A stretch of DNA of 48,243 nucleotides from an uncultured Collinsella sp. (GTDB lineage Bacteria; Actinomycetota; Coriobacteriia; Coriobacteriales; Coriobacteriaceae): contig CABRYP010000015.1 of the NCBI GenBank assembly GCA_902475245.1, positions 1-48,243 on the forward strand, in the 5' to 3' direction. Under the pieces are notes generated by a model. It worked only from the letters and a program-made list of their open reading frames with translations, was not told the DNA's origin and did not search any database. Position 1 is the first letter of the stretch; each line of letters starts with the position of its first letter. The translations under genes and the position numbers were made by a program. Below are positions 17,193-25,403 of the stretch, in pieces.

Positions 17193-17882
17193 CTAGGCGT
17201 CTTTCACCACGTCGGGACTCGTCGCACGCGATGCGCGATAGGCATCGGCCTCCTTGGAGACGCGTTCGAGCAGCTCGGATGTATCGACGCCCTCGACTTG
17301 CGCGACCGTTTCCACCGTCTGCATGGCGACCGCCCTCAGGTACGCGCACGCGCTGTCCCCCAGCTGCTCGAGGTCTATCTCCTCGCCGCCCTCCCGGGCA
17401 AAGCCGACCGCCATCACAAAGCCCATGATGCCCGAGACCAGAAAGCCCACCGCAAAGCTCGAATCTGCCTTGAGCTCTTCTCCGTCGGGGTGGACGATCT
17501 CTCTCACGCGGTCGATGATGATCGTATGGATGCCCTGCACGACCTGCTCGGCGGCACCCGCCCTCATGGTGATGACGATGCGCCGCAGCAGGCAGCGGAC
17601 GTCGCGCCGGTCGAACGCCGAAAGGTCGCCCTCGCTCGAAAAATGCCAGAGGGCATCGGTGATGAGCTCGTTATCCTGCAGCAGCTGGGCTATGGCGATG
17701 GCGACGAGTTCATCGAAATCGTGAAAATAGTAGTAAAACGTTCCGCGATTGCACTGGGCGGCGCGGGTCACCTCGCCAACCGACAGCTCGAAGATGCTGC
17801 TGTTCTCGATGAGCTCCCAAAACGCCTCGATGATACGGGTGCGTGCATCGGGCGCATCGGCGTCCTTACGCGGTCTCGCCAT
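17193..17882 (-). CDS. TetR family transcriptional regulator
   Basis: A 229-residue regulator. Residues 10-60 are the TetR DNA-binding domain: RIIEAFWELIE, VGEVTRAAQCNRGTFYYYFHDFDELV. The C-terminal ligand domain is helical and unassigned. The start at 17882 lies inside the end of the preceding activase gene (17-base overlap), so both are one transcript. The perfect palindrome at 22355-22375 in front of that operon is the natural candidate for its own operator, which would make it an autorepressor of the activase operon. The ligand is unknown; an acyl-CoA or fatty acid would fit the neighbour but is speculation. Confidence 0.9.
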   Translation of the reverse strand: MARPRKDADAPDARTRIIEAFWELIENSSIFELSVGEVTRAAQCNRGTFYYYFHDFDELVAIAIAQLLQDNELITDALWHFSSEGDLSAFDRRDVRCLLRRIVITMRAGAAEQVVQGIHTIIIDRVREIVHPDGEELKADSSFAVGFLVSGIMGFVMAVGFAREGGEEIDLEQLGDSACAYLRAVAMQTVETVAQVEGVDTSELLERVSKEADAYRASRATSPDVVKDA

Positions 17883-20800
17883 GCGCCTCACCGCACCCCT
17901 GCGCCTTGGCGTTCATGATGAGCATCTGAAGGCGGTTCTCCACGTTGGCGAAGCTCACGTCGGGATCGTAGTCGAGCGGCAGGAACTGCGCCGTGGGATA
18001 CTGCTCCTTGAGCGCATGGATGAGCCCGCGCCCCACGACATGGTTGGGCAGACACCCGAACGGCTGCAGGATCACGAAGTTGCGGCAGCCGCGCTTGGCG
18101 TGCTCGAGGATCTCCGCCGGAATCAGCACGCCCTCGCCCGCATCGAACGTATGGTGCAGGATCTTATCGCTCGCGCGCACGAGCTCGGGCATGCGCGTCG
18201 GCGGCTCGTAGAGCGGGCTCGCCGCGCCCAGGCGGTCGCAACGGTCGTGCGCGAGCTCGAACAGGTTGTCCGCCGTGGCGTACCAGGCCTTTTCGGGCAG
18301 CGACAGGTCGACGTGGAACTCGCGCGACTGCGCATGCTTGTAGAAATAGGTCTTGCGGATCACGTCGGTCATGCGCGCCTCGATGACCTCGAGCCCGTTG
18401 TCCTCGAGGTAGCGCTCGATCTCGTGGTTGGCGCCGAGATGGAAATTGAGCAGGTACTCGCCCACGATGAGAACGGTCGGATGCGGGTTCGAGCGGTCGT
18501 ACGGAACGGCGTCCATGATCGCAAGCGCGCGTTTGAAGCCCGTCGCCTGGCCTCTCAGCCCGGAGCGCTCCATGCCCTCGATAACCTCATCGAGCGCGCG
18601 GTCGAACGCAGCGTCCGCCGCGCCCTTCTCGAGCTCGTAGGGACGGATGCGCCTAAGCATGGCCTCGAGGGCATCGATCATGGGAAGACCGTAGGCGATC
18701 TGGATGCTCGGGCCAAGGCCGAGCTTGAAGCCCGGATGCGCATTGTGGGCATCGACGTCGTCGTTGGTGAGCACCGGGACATAGTCGTATCCCGCGTCGT
18801 CGAGCGCGCGGCGCAGCAGGGGCATGTAGTGCGTCAGGCGGCAGTCGCCGATATACTTGCCAGTCACCACGGCGACGTCGTGCGGGTCGTACTTACCGCT
18901 CTCGAGTGCCGCGAGCGCCTCGCCGATCACGATTTGCGCGGGGAAGCAGATGTCGTTGTGCACATAGCGTTTGCCCAGGCGGATGGCATCCTCGCGCCCG
19001 ATATCAAGGGCCTCGGCGCGCACGCCCTGATTGCGCATCGCCGCGGTCATGAGCCTGCAGAACGCATGGGAGGTGTTGGGGACCAGCGCGATCTTGTCGT
19101 GCCGGTCGCGCTTGGTGTACTTGACCTTATACGGGTCGTCGAGCGGATGGACCGCGTGCACCCGGGCGCCCTCGGCACGCTCCTCCGCGCGACGACGGTT
19201 GACCGACTCGATAAACGAACGCACGCGAATGCCCATGGGACCGGCGACGTCGCTCTCATCGAGCTTGATCATCATCGGAACCTTGGAGCCCATCTCGCCC
19301 ATCATGCGCGCGATCTCGTCGGTGAGATACGCATCGTGGCCGCAGCCGAAGCTGCTCATCTGCCCGAGCTCGAGCTCGGGCGTCGATGCGACGATGACCG
19401 CGCACGACAGCATGCGCGCATGGTAGTTGTTCACGATGTCGATGCGGCTGTTGGAAAGATCGACGTTGTAGACCCCCGGCACCGCATCGGGCGTCAGCAC
19501 GGGGATGCCGCGCTCAGAGAAGAGCTTGGGCAGCCCGTGGTTGACCAGCGGGTCGTTGTGGTACGGGCGCGAAGCGATCACCACCGCGTAGCCGCCGTCC
19601 TCGCGCACGTTCTCGAGCACCTGCCTGCCGCGCAGCTGCAGCTGGTTCTCAAACGTCTGCTGCGCGCGGTCCGCCTGCTCGGTCGCCTTGGCAACCAGGT
19701 CGGCATCGATATCGAAGGTCTCCTTGCACCACGCCTTGAGCTGGCGGTTTCGGTCGCCCTCGTCGTACCAGTGGAACAGCGGCGTATCGAACGGAACGCC
19801 GAAACGCTCCTCCGGGTTATCGGAATTGCGCATCACGTAGGGGTATCCCTTTACGACGGCGCACATCCACTCGCTGGTAGAGGCGGTGTTTTCGGTGGGC
19901 ACCGTCGTGATGATGGGCATGAAGATGCGGTCGACGCCGGCGTCGACGAGATTGCGGATGTGCCCGTGGACGAGCTTGGCCGGGAAGCACACGGTGTCGG
20001 ATGTGACGTGCGCCAGACCGCGCTCGTACATCGCCTTGGTGCTGCGTCCCGAGACGCGCACCTTAAAGCCGAGCGTGCTGAAGAACGTCGACCAGAACGG
20101 CATGGTGTCCCAGAACTCGAGCACACGGGGAATGCCGATCGTGACATCGCGCCCCCCGCAGACGGGAACCGTGGGGTACGACTCGAACAGCAGCTTCTCG
20201 CGGTCGACAAAGAGATTGGGGGCAGCCGCGGTCCGGTCGCGCCCCGTGCCGGGTGCCTGTGCCTCGCAAGTACCCTGCGGACGCAGCTCCTCCGCCGCGG
20301 GAACCTCGCGCACGAGCTCATCCCATGAGATGGCGCCGCCGCGCGGGCAGCGATTGCCCGTGACGTAAAGCGAGCCGTCGCCAAATGCCACGACCGCGCG
20401 CTGGCAGCGGTTGTTGCACCGACGGCAGGTAACGCCGCCGAACTCGCGATGCTCGAAGCGCTCCACGGCATCGAGCCCGATAAACGACGTGCCGGCGTCG
20501 CCCTTGCGGCATTCCTCGCGCGCGAGCAGGGCGATACCGATAGCGCCCATCAGCCCCGGGTGGGGCGCACGCGTGACGGGTTTGCCCAGATACTGCTCGA
20601 ATGCGCGCAGCACCGCGTCGTTTCGGAACGTGCCGCCCTGGACGACGACTTTGTCGCCCAGACGGTTGAGATTTGAAACGCGAATGACCTTGGTGAACAC
20701 GTTCTCGATAATCGAACGGCAGAGACCGGCCATGATGTCGCCCGGACCCTTACCGCGCCGCTGCTCGGAAACGACGCTGCTGTTCATGAACACCGTGCAG

Positions 20801-22299
20801 CGGCTGCCGAGAACGGCGGGGGCTTTGGACGAAAATGCCTCGGTCGCGATATCCTCAACGGCTATTCCGAGGTTTTTGGCAAAACCCTCGAGGAACGAGC
20901 CGCAGCCCGCAGAGCACGCCTCGTTGACGACGATATCGGTCAGCACGCCGTGGTTGAGCCAGATGGCCTTCATATCCTGTCCGCCGATGTCGAGCACGAA
21001 GGTCGCATCGGGAACGCATGTGCACGCGGCGCGGGCGTGCGCGACCGTCTCGACCGTATGGTAGTCGGCGTGGAACGCGCGCGCGAAAAGCTCCTCGCCG
21101 TATCCCGTGGTGCCCACGGCATCGATCGCAAGCGTGACTCCCGCTGTCTCCCAGCGGTTCTTCAAGCTGACAAGACCCTGTTGGGCGACGTCGACCGGTC
21201 TGCCGTTATTAGACGCGTAGAACGAATCGACAAGCTCACCCGCCTCATCGACCAGGGCGAACTTGGTCGTCGTGCTCCCCGAATCGATACCGAGCGCCAC
21301 ACGCACCGTCTCTCCGGGCGCATACGCATCCGGACCCTTTGCCGGCGTCTCTTTGCCATGGCGTGCCGTAAAATCCGCCTGCTCGGCAGGTGTGGCAAAA
21401 AAGGGCTGGGCAAGACGTCCCTCCCCGCTTGCGGGCGCGACCGTCTCGAGCTTATCCAGCCGGACAAAAGCGTCGGGAAGGTCGATCGGTTGGGACGATG
21501 CGAACATGTCGGTCAGCGACAGGGCGGCACCGCGCGCGACCATGATCTGCGGATCGCGCGGGACGATAACCTGATCGTCCGATAGATTCAGTTGCTCCCG
21601 GAACACGCGGACCAGCGTGGGGTTGTAGGCGAGCGTACCGCCCTCGAAGATTACCGGCGGCTCGATGTCGATACCCTGGGCCAGACCGCCGATCGTTTGG
21701 CGGGCGACCGCGTGAAGCGCCGAAAGCGCCAGGTCGGTGGTAGGAATGCCCTCGTTGAGCAGCGGCTGGATATCGGTCTTTGCGTACACGCCGCAGCGGC
21801 CCGAGACCTCGTGGACGGTCGTTCCCCGGCTTGCGAGCTGCTCGAACTCGCCCGATTCGGTGCCGACCCCCATGAGCTTTGCCATCTCGTCGATAAATGC
21901 ACCGGTACCGCCTGCGCACGAGCCGTTCATGCGCATGTCGGCAACCTCGATGTCTCCCTTATCGTTGGTGCGGAAGAAGATCATCTTGGCGTCTTGGCCG
22001 CCCAGCTCGATGGCGCAGCGCGTCTGCGGATAGAACCTGCTGATCGCGAGCGCGTTGGCGACCACCTCCTGAACGTACGAGGCGCCCAGCGCGGTCGCGA
22101 TATCGCGCGCACCCGAGCCGGTCACCGCAACGCGCAGCGACTCATGGGGAAAGCGCTCGGCGAGCTCGCCGAGCATGGCGCGCACGCTCGCTGTCTGACA
22201 CGCCCCGTGGCGGCGATATCCCCACCACGCCTCGGTCATATCCTCGTGCATCGCGTAAACTTTGGTCGTCGTCGACCCTACGTCCAGTCCTACTAGCAA
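17866..22299 (-). CDS. Giant acyl-CoA dehydratase activase-related protein
   Basis: A 1,477-residue protein built from two BadF/BadG/BcrA/BcrD ATPase units and a dehydratase-like rear. Unit one begins VGLDVGSTTTKVY and has the cluster cysteine in MNGSCAGGTGAF. Unit two (about 330-590) begins LGIDSGSTTTKFA with NEACSAGCGSFLEG. Near 640 is a C-x-x-C cluster, CRRCNNRCQ. After it comes a DUF2229-type domain (about 700-920) and an HgdB-like region with SRPYHNDPLVNHG and DICFPAQIVIGEAL. Such activators use ATP to inject an electron into 2-hydroxyacyl-CoA dehydratases; the large fused form is of unknown function. Start is a TTG with GGAG about 10 bases upstream; no ATG fits. It overlaps the TetR gene. 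No separate dehydratase alpha/beta genes are nearby. Confidence 0.88.
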   Translation of the reverse strand: MLVGLDVGSTTTKVYAMHEDMTEAWWGYRRHGACQTASVRAMLGELAERFPHESLRVAVTGSGARDIATALGASYVQEVVANALAISRFYPQTRCAIELGGQDAKMIFFRTNDKGDIEVADMRMNGSCAGGTGAFIDEMAKLMGVGTESGEFEQLASRGTTVHEVSGRCGVYAKTDIQPLLNEGIPTTDLALSALHAVARQTIGGLAQGIDIEPPVIFEGGTLAYNPTLVRVFREQLNLSDDQVIVPRDPQIMVARGAALSLTDMFASSQPIDLPDAFVRLDKLETVAPASGEGRLAQPFFATPAEQADFTARHGKETPAKGPDAYAPGETVRVALGIDSGSTTTKFALVDEAGELVDSFYASNNGRPVDVAQQGLVSLKNRWETAGVTLAIDAVGTTGYGEELFARAFHADYHTVETVAHARAACTCVPDATFVLDIGGQDMKAIWLNHGVLTDIVVNEACSAGCGSFLEGFAKNLGIAVEDIATEAFSSKAPAVLGSRCTVFMNSSVVSEQRRGKGPGDIMAGLCRSIIENVFTKVIRVSNLNRLGDKVVVQGGTFRNDAVLRAFEQYLGKPVTRAPHPGLMGAIGIALLAREECRKGDAGTSFIGLDAVERFEHREFGGVTCRRCNNRCQRAVVAFGDGSLYVTGNRCPRGGAISWDELVREVPAAEELRPQGTCEAQAPGTGRDRTAAAPNLFVDREKLLFESYPTVPVCGGRDVTIGIPRVLEFWDTMPFWSTFFSTLGFKVRVSGRSTKAMYERGLAHVTSDTVCFPAKLVHGHIRNLVDAGVDRIFMPIITTVPTENTASTSEWMCAVVKGYPYVMRNSDNPEERFGVPFDTPLFHWYDEGDRNRQLKAWCKETFDIDADLVAKATEQADRAQQTFENQLQLRGRQVLENVREDGGYAVVIASRPYHNDPLVNHGLPKLFSERGIPVLTPDAVPGVYNVDLSNSRIDIVNNYHARMLSCAVIVASTPELELGQMSSFGCGHDAYLTDEIARMMGEMGSKVPMMIKLDESDVAGPMGIRVRSFIESVNRRRAEERAEGARVHAVHPLDDPYKVKYTKRDRHDKIALVPNTSHAFCRLMTAAMRNQGVRAEALDIGREDAIRLGKRYVHNDICFPAQIVIGEALAALESGKYDPHDVAVVTGKYIGDCRLTHYMPLLRRALDDAGYDYVPVLTNDDVDAHNAHPGFKLGLGPSIQIAYGLPMIDALEAMLRRIRPYELEKGAADAAFDRALDEVIEGMERSGLRGQATGFKRALAIMDAVPYDRSNPHPTVLIVGEYLLNFHLGANHEIERYLEDNGLEVIEARMTDVIRKTYFYKHAQSREFHVDLSLPEKAWYATADNLFELAHDRCDRLGAASPLYEPPTRMPELVRASDKILHHTFDAGEGVLIPAEILEHAKRGCRNFVILQPFGCLPNHVVGRGLIHALKEQYPTAQFLPLDYDPDVSFANVENRLQMLIMNAKAQGCGEAHGETA

Positions 22300-22354
22300 C
22301 GCTATAATGCTCCGTCTCTCGCATTTTTCCTGCTAGAGATATACCACTCTACGT

Positions 22355-22375
22355 AATACAACAGACTGTTGTATT
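22355..22375. promoter_or_regulatory. Perfect palindrome, candidate TetR operator
   Basis: Arms AATACAACAG and CTGTTGTATT flank a single central A, a perfect inverted repeat. It lies 56-76 bases upstream of the activase start in an AT-rich promoter region. Size and symmetry fit a TetR dimer site, and the operon's last gene encodes a TetR protein. Confidence 0.65.
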
Positions 22376-22385
22376 TAAACTCCGT

Positions 22386-22420
22386 ATAAAAAGCGGCTGC
22401 CGAAACGCTTCAGCAGCCGC
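22386..22420 (-). terminator. Terminator of the DUF2798 gene
   Basis: GCGGCTGC pairs with GCAGCCGC around a 12-base loop, and on the minus strand the stem is followed by five T. It lies about 165 bases past the DUF2798 stop and just before the activase promoter. Confidence 0.75.
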
Positions 22421-22586
22421 CGAATGCACCAACAGATTGTTCTGCGCGCTAGCACGTCGGGCAACGGAGCAGCACGGGCCCTCCAGTCATGCGCACCGCT
22501 CACGCCCGCGATGTCGCCGAGAGAGCTATCCACGCTTAGGGCTCCAACCAAGCAAGTCGCCCGCGCTCAGCAGATCCCTAAGCGAG

Positions 22587-23144
22587 CTACTCGCACTCAG
22601 GAGCCATAGCCTGCTCCAAGAGCTCGGCATGCTCCTCCTCGAAAACCGTCCCCACAGGGAAGGCGCGACGGAAGACGAAGTGGGAAATCGGACCGGCTAC
22701 CAAAAGGTTCCACGGCAGCGCCATCACAAAATTATGCGGAATGTTGACGAGCCACATCATCGGCAGCGCCTGCAAATTGGCAAGCGGGCCGCCGGGCATA
22801 TGGAACAGGCCTTCGCAGGCACCGTACAGCGACATGATGATGACCATGGGAACGACCATGCAGGAGCTGACGGCGAGCGTCATGGCAAGCGGCGAGCTCT
22901 TGCCCGGCGTGACCAAGTACTTAAAGGCGAAACCCTTGGCGAGCGGGCTGGCGACGAACCAGTCGCAGCACATGGCAAAGATATAGGCAACGGGGAAGCC
23001 GAGCCACGCAGCGGCAACGACCTCGCCGTTGATGGCCCCGTGCTGCAGGGCAACGTTGTAGATGCTCATCCAGAGCACCATGCAAAAGCACATGATAAAG
23101 GTGAACAGCAGGCTCTCTCGTTTGTTGATAGGCATAAAGGGCAT
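22587..23144 (-). CDS. DUF2798-type four-helix membrane protein
   Basis: A 185-residue protein with two similar halves, each of two membrane helices: KRESLLFTFIMCFCMVLWMSIYN and VVAAAWLGFPVAYIFAMCCDW, then LAMTLAVSSCMVVPMVIIM and MMWLVNIPHNFVMALPWNLLVAGP. This twofold pattern fits DUF2798. Role unknown. Two start codons (23144 and 23135) share an AAAGGA that is rather close to the first and far from the second, so the start is uncertain by three residues. It is monocistronic: a terminator follows it, and a terminator-like hairpin sits immediately in front. Confidence 0.75.
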   Translation of the reverse strand: MPFMPINKRESLLFTFIMCFCMVLWMSIYNVALQHGAINGEVVAAAWLGFPVAYIFAMCCDWFVASPLAKGFAFKYLVTPGKSSPLAMTLAVSSCMVVPMVIIMSLYGACEGLFHMPGGPLANLQALPMMWLVNIPHNFVMALPWNLLVAGPISHFVFRRAFPVGTVFEEEHAELLEQAMAPECE

Positions 23145-23175
23145 GGTCCTTTCTGTGTTGCGCCGCGGCGCACAA

Positions 23176-23227
23176 CAAAAACGGGCGGGCGAGATGGAGC
23201 TGTTGGGACTTCATCTCGCCCGCCCGT
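23176..23227 (-). terminator. 16-bp hairpin with T-run just before the DUF2798 gene
   Basis: ACGGGCGGGCGAGATG and CATCTCGCCCGCCCGT pair perfectly around a 15-base loop; on the minus strand TTTTT follows. It ends only about 32 bases before the start codon, so transcription coming from the right must pass or stop here. It may be an attenuator for the DUF2798 gene or the end of an upstream transcript. Confidence 0.7.
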
Positions 23228-23342
23228 GGTACGCGCGTCTGCGACTACTTATGTGGTGGAACCAGCCTAGCACGAAACGCATGCGCTTCGTAAGCGTTGA
23301 GTTTATGAAGATGCAGGGCACCGATAATCCCCCGACCCCATA

Positions 23343-23409
23343 AGTTGCGGTGGAATACGGACTGTTTTGACCCTTTAAGCAGCAATTCAGTCCCTATTTC
23401 ACCGCAACT
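23343..23409. repeat. Long intergenic inverted repeat
   Basis: Two 22-base arms (23343-23364 and 23388-23409) match as reverse complements with two mismatches: AGTTGCGGTG...GGACTG against CAGTCC...CACCGCAACT. It would form a long hairpin in either strand. There is no coding frame. It looks like a mobile or extragenic palindromic element. Confidence 0.65.
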
Positions 23410-23412
23410 CAT

Positions 23413-23445
23413 TTGGTGCAAAGTAACCTGTCCCCCTTGTACCAA
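23413..23445. repeat. Hairpin after the exporter gene, GGGACAGGTT family
   Basis: TTGGTGCAA and TTGTACCAA form nine-base arms with one mismatch, right at the stop of the ThrE-like gene. The loop on the minus strand contains GGGACAGGTT, also present in the loop of the hairpin at 31068-31104. Confidence 0.55.
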
Positions 23446-25014
23446 TTAGCTGGTGTGGCGCCAGCGAGGGTCGGTGAGCGTACGCGCCACACCCAGACCA
23501 ACGGGCAAAAACGCCACGATGAGTACTGCACGCACAAACCAGCCGAGCATATTGACCGTATCGAAGGTGCACATGTAATACATCGAGCGATACAGATACA
23601 AGCCCGGCACCATAATGACAATCGATGGCACCGTGAGGGCGATACGCGGGTAGGTGAGCTTGATTTCGGCTAAGCTCGCGAGCAACCCCGATACCAGTGC
23701 GCCGATAAACGCTGCTGCCTCGGGAGGCATACCTGTGCCCAGGCCCAGGAAAGGAAATATCGTCGGCGCATCGACGAGCGTAAGGCGCAAGGTATTGGAC
23801 ACAGCGCCGATGAGCCCTGCCGCCGCTGCCATCTTTACCGGGCTGTTGAACATAACCGAGAAGCCAAATACACCGATAAAGCTCATCAGTATGCGCAAGA
23901 GCGTAAGAGCCAACGGTGAGAGGCCGAGCGGGGCGAAGTCATCCGGCGCCAGTCCCACACATTCGGCAACCATCCAACCTACGAGGGTCGCCATCACAAT
24001 AATCGATACAGCATACGAAAGACGCTCGATACCGCTTCGCATATCGAGCTTAGCGATGTCGAGGCCTGCCGTAATGAGGGGAAAGCCGGGAATCACAAAG
24101 AGCATGGCGCCGATATAGCCTTCTTGGTGCGACATTGCCCCCGGTACGACCTGGCCAAGGCCGAGCAATGCCAGCAGATACGAAACGCAAGCGAGCGCAA
24201 CGCCGATCGTCAGCGCGCTAAACTGGCCAAGACCCTGCTTGAGAATATGGGAGCGAGCAAAGTTGCCGACACCGGCGCCCACGAACGCGCAGGCCATCTC
24301 GATAGGACCGCCGCCGAGCAAAAAGACGAAGGCGCCGCAAGCACAGGCTGCCGCAAGGCCCTGTTGCCAGAGAGCGTAATCGGGCTTTGAGCTCTCAACG
24401 GTCTTGAGCATCTCGTGGTACTCGTGCACGGTAAACCGGCGCCCGTAAATCTCGATTTCCTTTAGGAAGCTCTCCATCATCCAAATGCGATGAGTATTGA
24501 CCCCCGTTGTGGGTAGGCTGACGACCTCGTTAAAGCAGTGGCCATCTTCGATGCAGGTGCACTCAAACGACAGAAGACTCAGGTCGACATGAATCGTGAC
24601 GCCGAGTACGGCAGCAACACGATTCATGGTATCGCGCACGCGCCAGGCACCTGTTCCGCTTGCCAGCATGAGCATGCCGGTGCGGCAGATAATGGATGAC
24701 TTATCGGTGAGCGGCGCATCGACGGCAAGTTCATTGCCTGAAGTCACGATCTGACGCCAGTCAGTTTTCATATGGAGCGCGCCGGCACGAACGCCGTGGT
24801 GTAGGGGGGCTCTCGAAAGCAGCGAGTCAAGGCGCGAAGACCGTGGGGGCTCCGCCGATTCGCCCTCGTCCTCGTCGGGCTCTTCATCGACCAGATCAAA
24901 TGAGTCAAGCGATGCTGGCTCGCGACGATCGATTAGCTCCTCATCCTCATCGTCAAAGTAATTGAACTGATCGAGCATGTCCTCTTCGATTGCACGCTCG
25001 CTCGCGTCGTCCAT
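23446..25014 (-). CDS. ThrE-family threonine/serine exporter
   Basis: A 522-residue protein. The first 90 residues are a long acidic, disordered lead (DDEDEELID, DEEPDEDEGE). A soluble ThrE-type domain follows (about 95-245), with a C-terminal membrane part of about ten helices (LAAACACGAFVFLLGGG, FVIPGFPLITAGLDIAKLD, VPGLYLYRSMYY). The FVIPGFPLITAGLD stretch and the fusion of soluble and membrane halves are typical of ThrE/DUF1212-DUF3815 exporters, which push small amino acids out of the cell. The start is the ATG at 25014 with AGGGAG nine bases upstream. Not in an operon. Confidence 0.88.
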   Translation of the reverse strand: MDDASERAIEEDMLDQFNYFDDEDEELIDRREPASLDSFDLVDEEPDEDEGESAEPPRSSRLDSLLSRAPLHHGVRAGALHMKTDWRQIVTSGNELAVDAPLTDKSSIICRTGMLMLASGTGAWRVRDTMNRVAAVLGVTIHVDLSLLSFECTCIEDGHCFNEVVSLPTTGVNTHRIWMMESFLKEIEIYGRRFTVHEYHEMLKTVESSKPDYALWQQGLAAACACGAFVFLLGGGPIEMACAFVGAGVGNFARSHILKQGLGQFSALTIGVALACVSYLLALLGLGQVVPGAMSHQEGYIGAMLFVIPGFPLITAGLDIAKLDMRSGIERLSYAVSIIVMATLVGWMVAECVGLAPDDFAPLGLSPLALTLLRILMSFIGVFGFSVMFNSPVKMAAAAGLIGAVSNTLRLTLVDAPTIFPFLGLGTGMPPEAAAFIGALVSGLLASLAEIKLTYPRIALTVPSIVIMVPGLYLYRSMYYMCTFDTVNMLGWFVRAVLIVAFLPVGLGVARTLTDPRWRHTS

Positions 25015-25260
25015 ATAGACACTCCCTTCCTCCCGACTAACCCCCATCCTAAGCAGCAACGGCTAAAGGAAACATAAAAGAGACGACTGTCATGCGAGCC
25101 ATGTGTGCAATAGCCGTTGGGTAGTCGTTTGAAAACGCCCCCAATGACTATTGACGGCCAAGGCAACGCCGATGCCCTGGCAACAACAGCGAAAGCCCGC
25201 CAGAGCGAGCAAGGTCCTTTTGGGGCGAGATGACACCATAGGTTGAGCAAAAGTCAGCGA

Positions 25261-25359
25261 GCGGGCCGCATTTGTGACAAGGTGACGTGAAACGAAAGGG
25301 CGCCGACCTTCTGGTCGCGCCCTTGAAGTTGAACGTCAGATTGTCCAAATGCGGCCCGC
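25261..25359. repeat. Roughly 100-bp palindromic element
   Basis: GCGGGCCGCATTTG (25261-25274) pairs with CAAATGCGGCCCGC (25346-25359), the flanks continue pairing imperfectly (TGACAA..GACGTGAA with TTGAACGTCAGATTGT), and an inner stem AAGGGCGCCGACC/GGTCGCGCCCTT caps it at 25296-25324. It is non-coding. It may serve as a terminator for lysS, but its size suggests a mobile palindromic repeat or a structured RNA. Confidence 0.6.
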
Positions 25360-25372
25360 GCAGCGTCGAGCC

Positions 25373-25400
25373 GTTACGCGGTTTGGTAAAACCGCGTAAC
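25373..25400. terminator. 12-bp hairpin at the lysS stop
   Basis: GTTACGCGGTTT and AAACCGCGTAAC pair perfectly with a four-base loop, four bases past the lysS stop codon. There is no long T-run, so it may act as a processing or 3'-stabilising structure. Confidence 0.6.
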
Positions 25401-25403
25401 TAG

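Noticed and set aside
17749..20328. Very long open frame on the + strand opposite the activase and TetR genes
   Set aside because: It is the shadow of high-GC codons of the minus-strand genes; the translation is a His/Arg/Asp-rich mixture with no domain, while the minus strand has clear family motifs.
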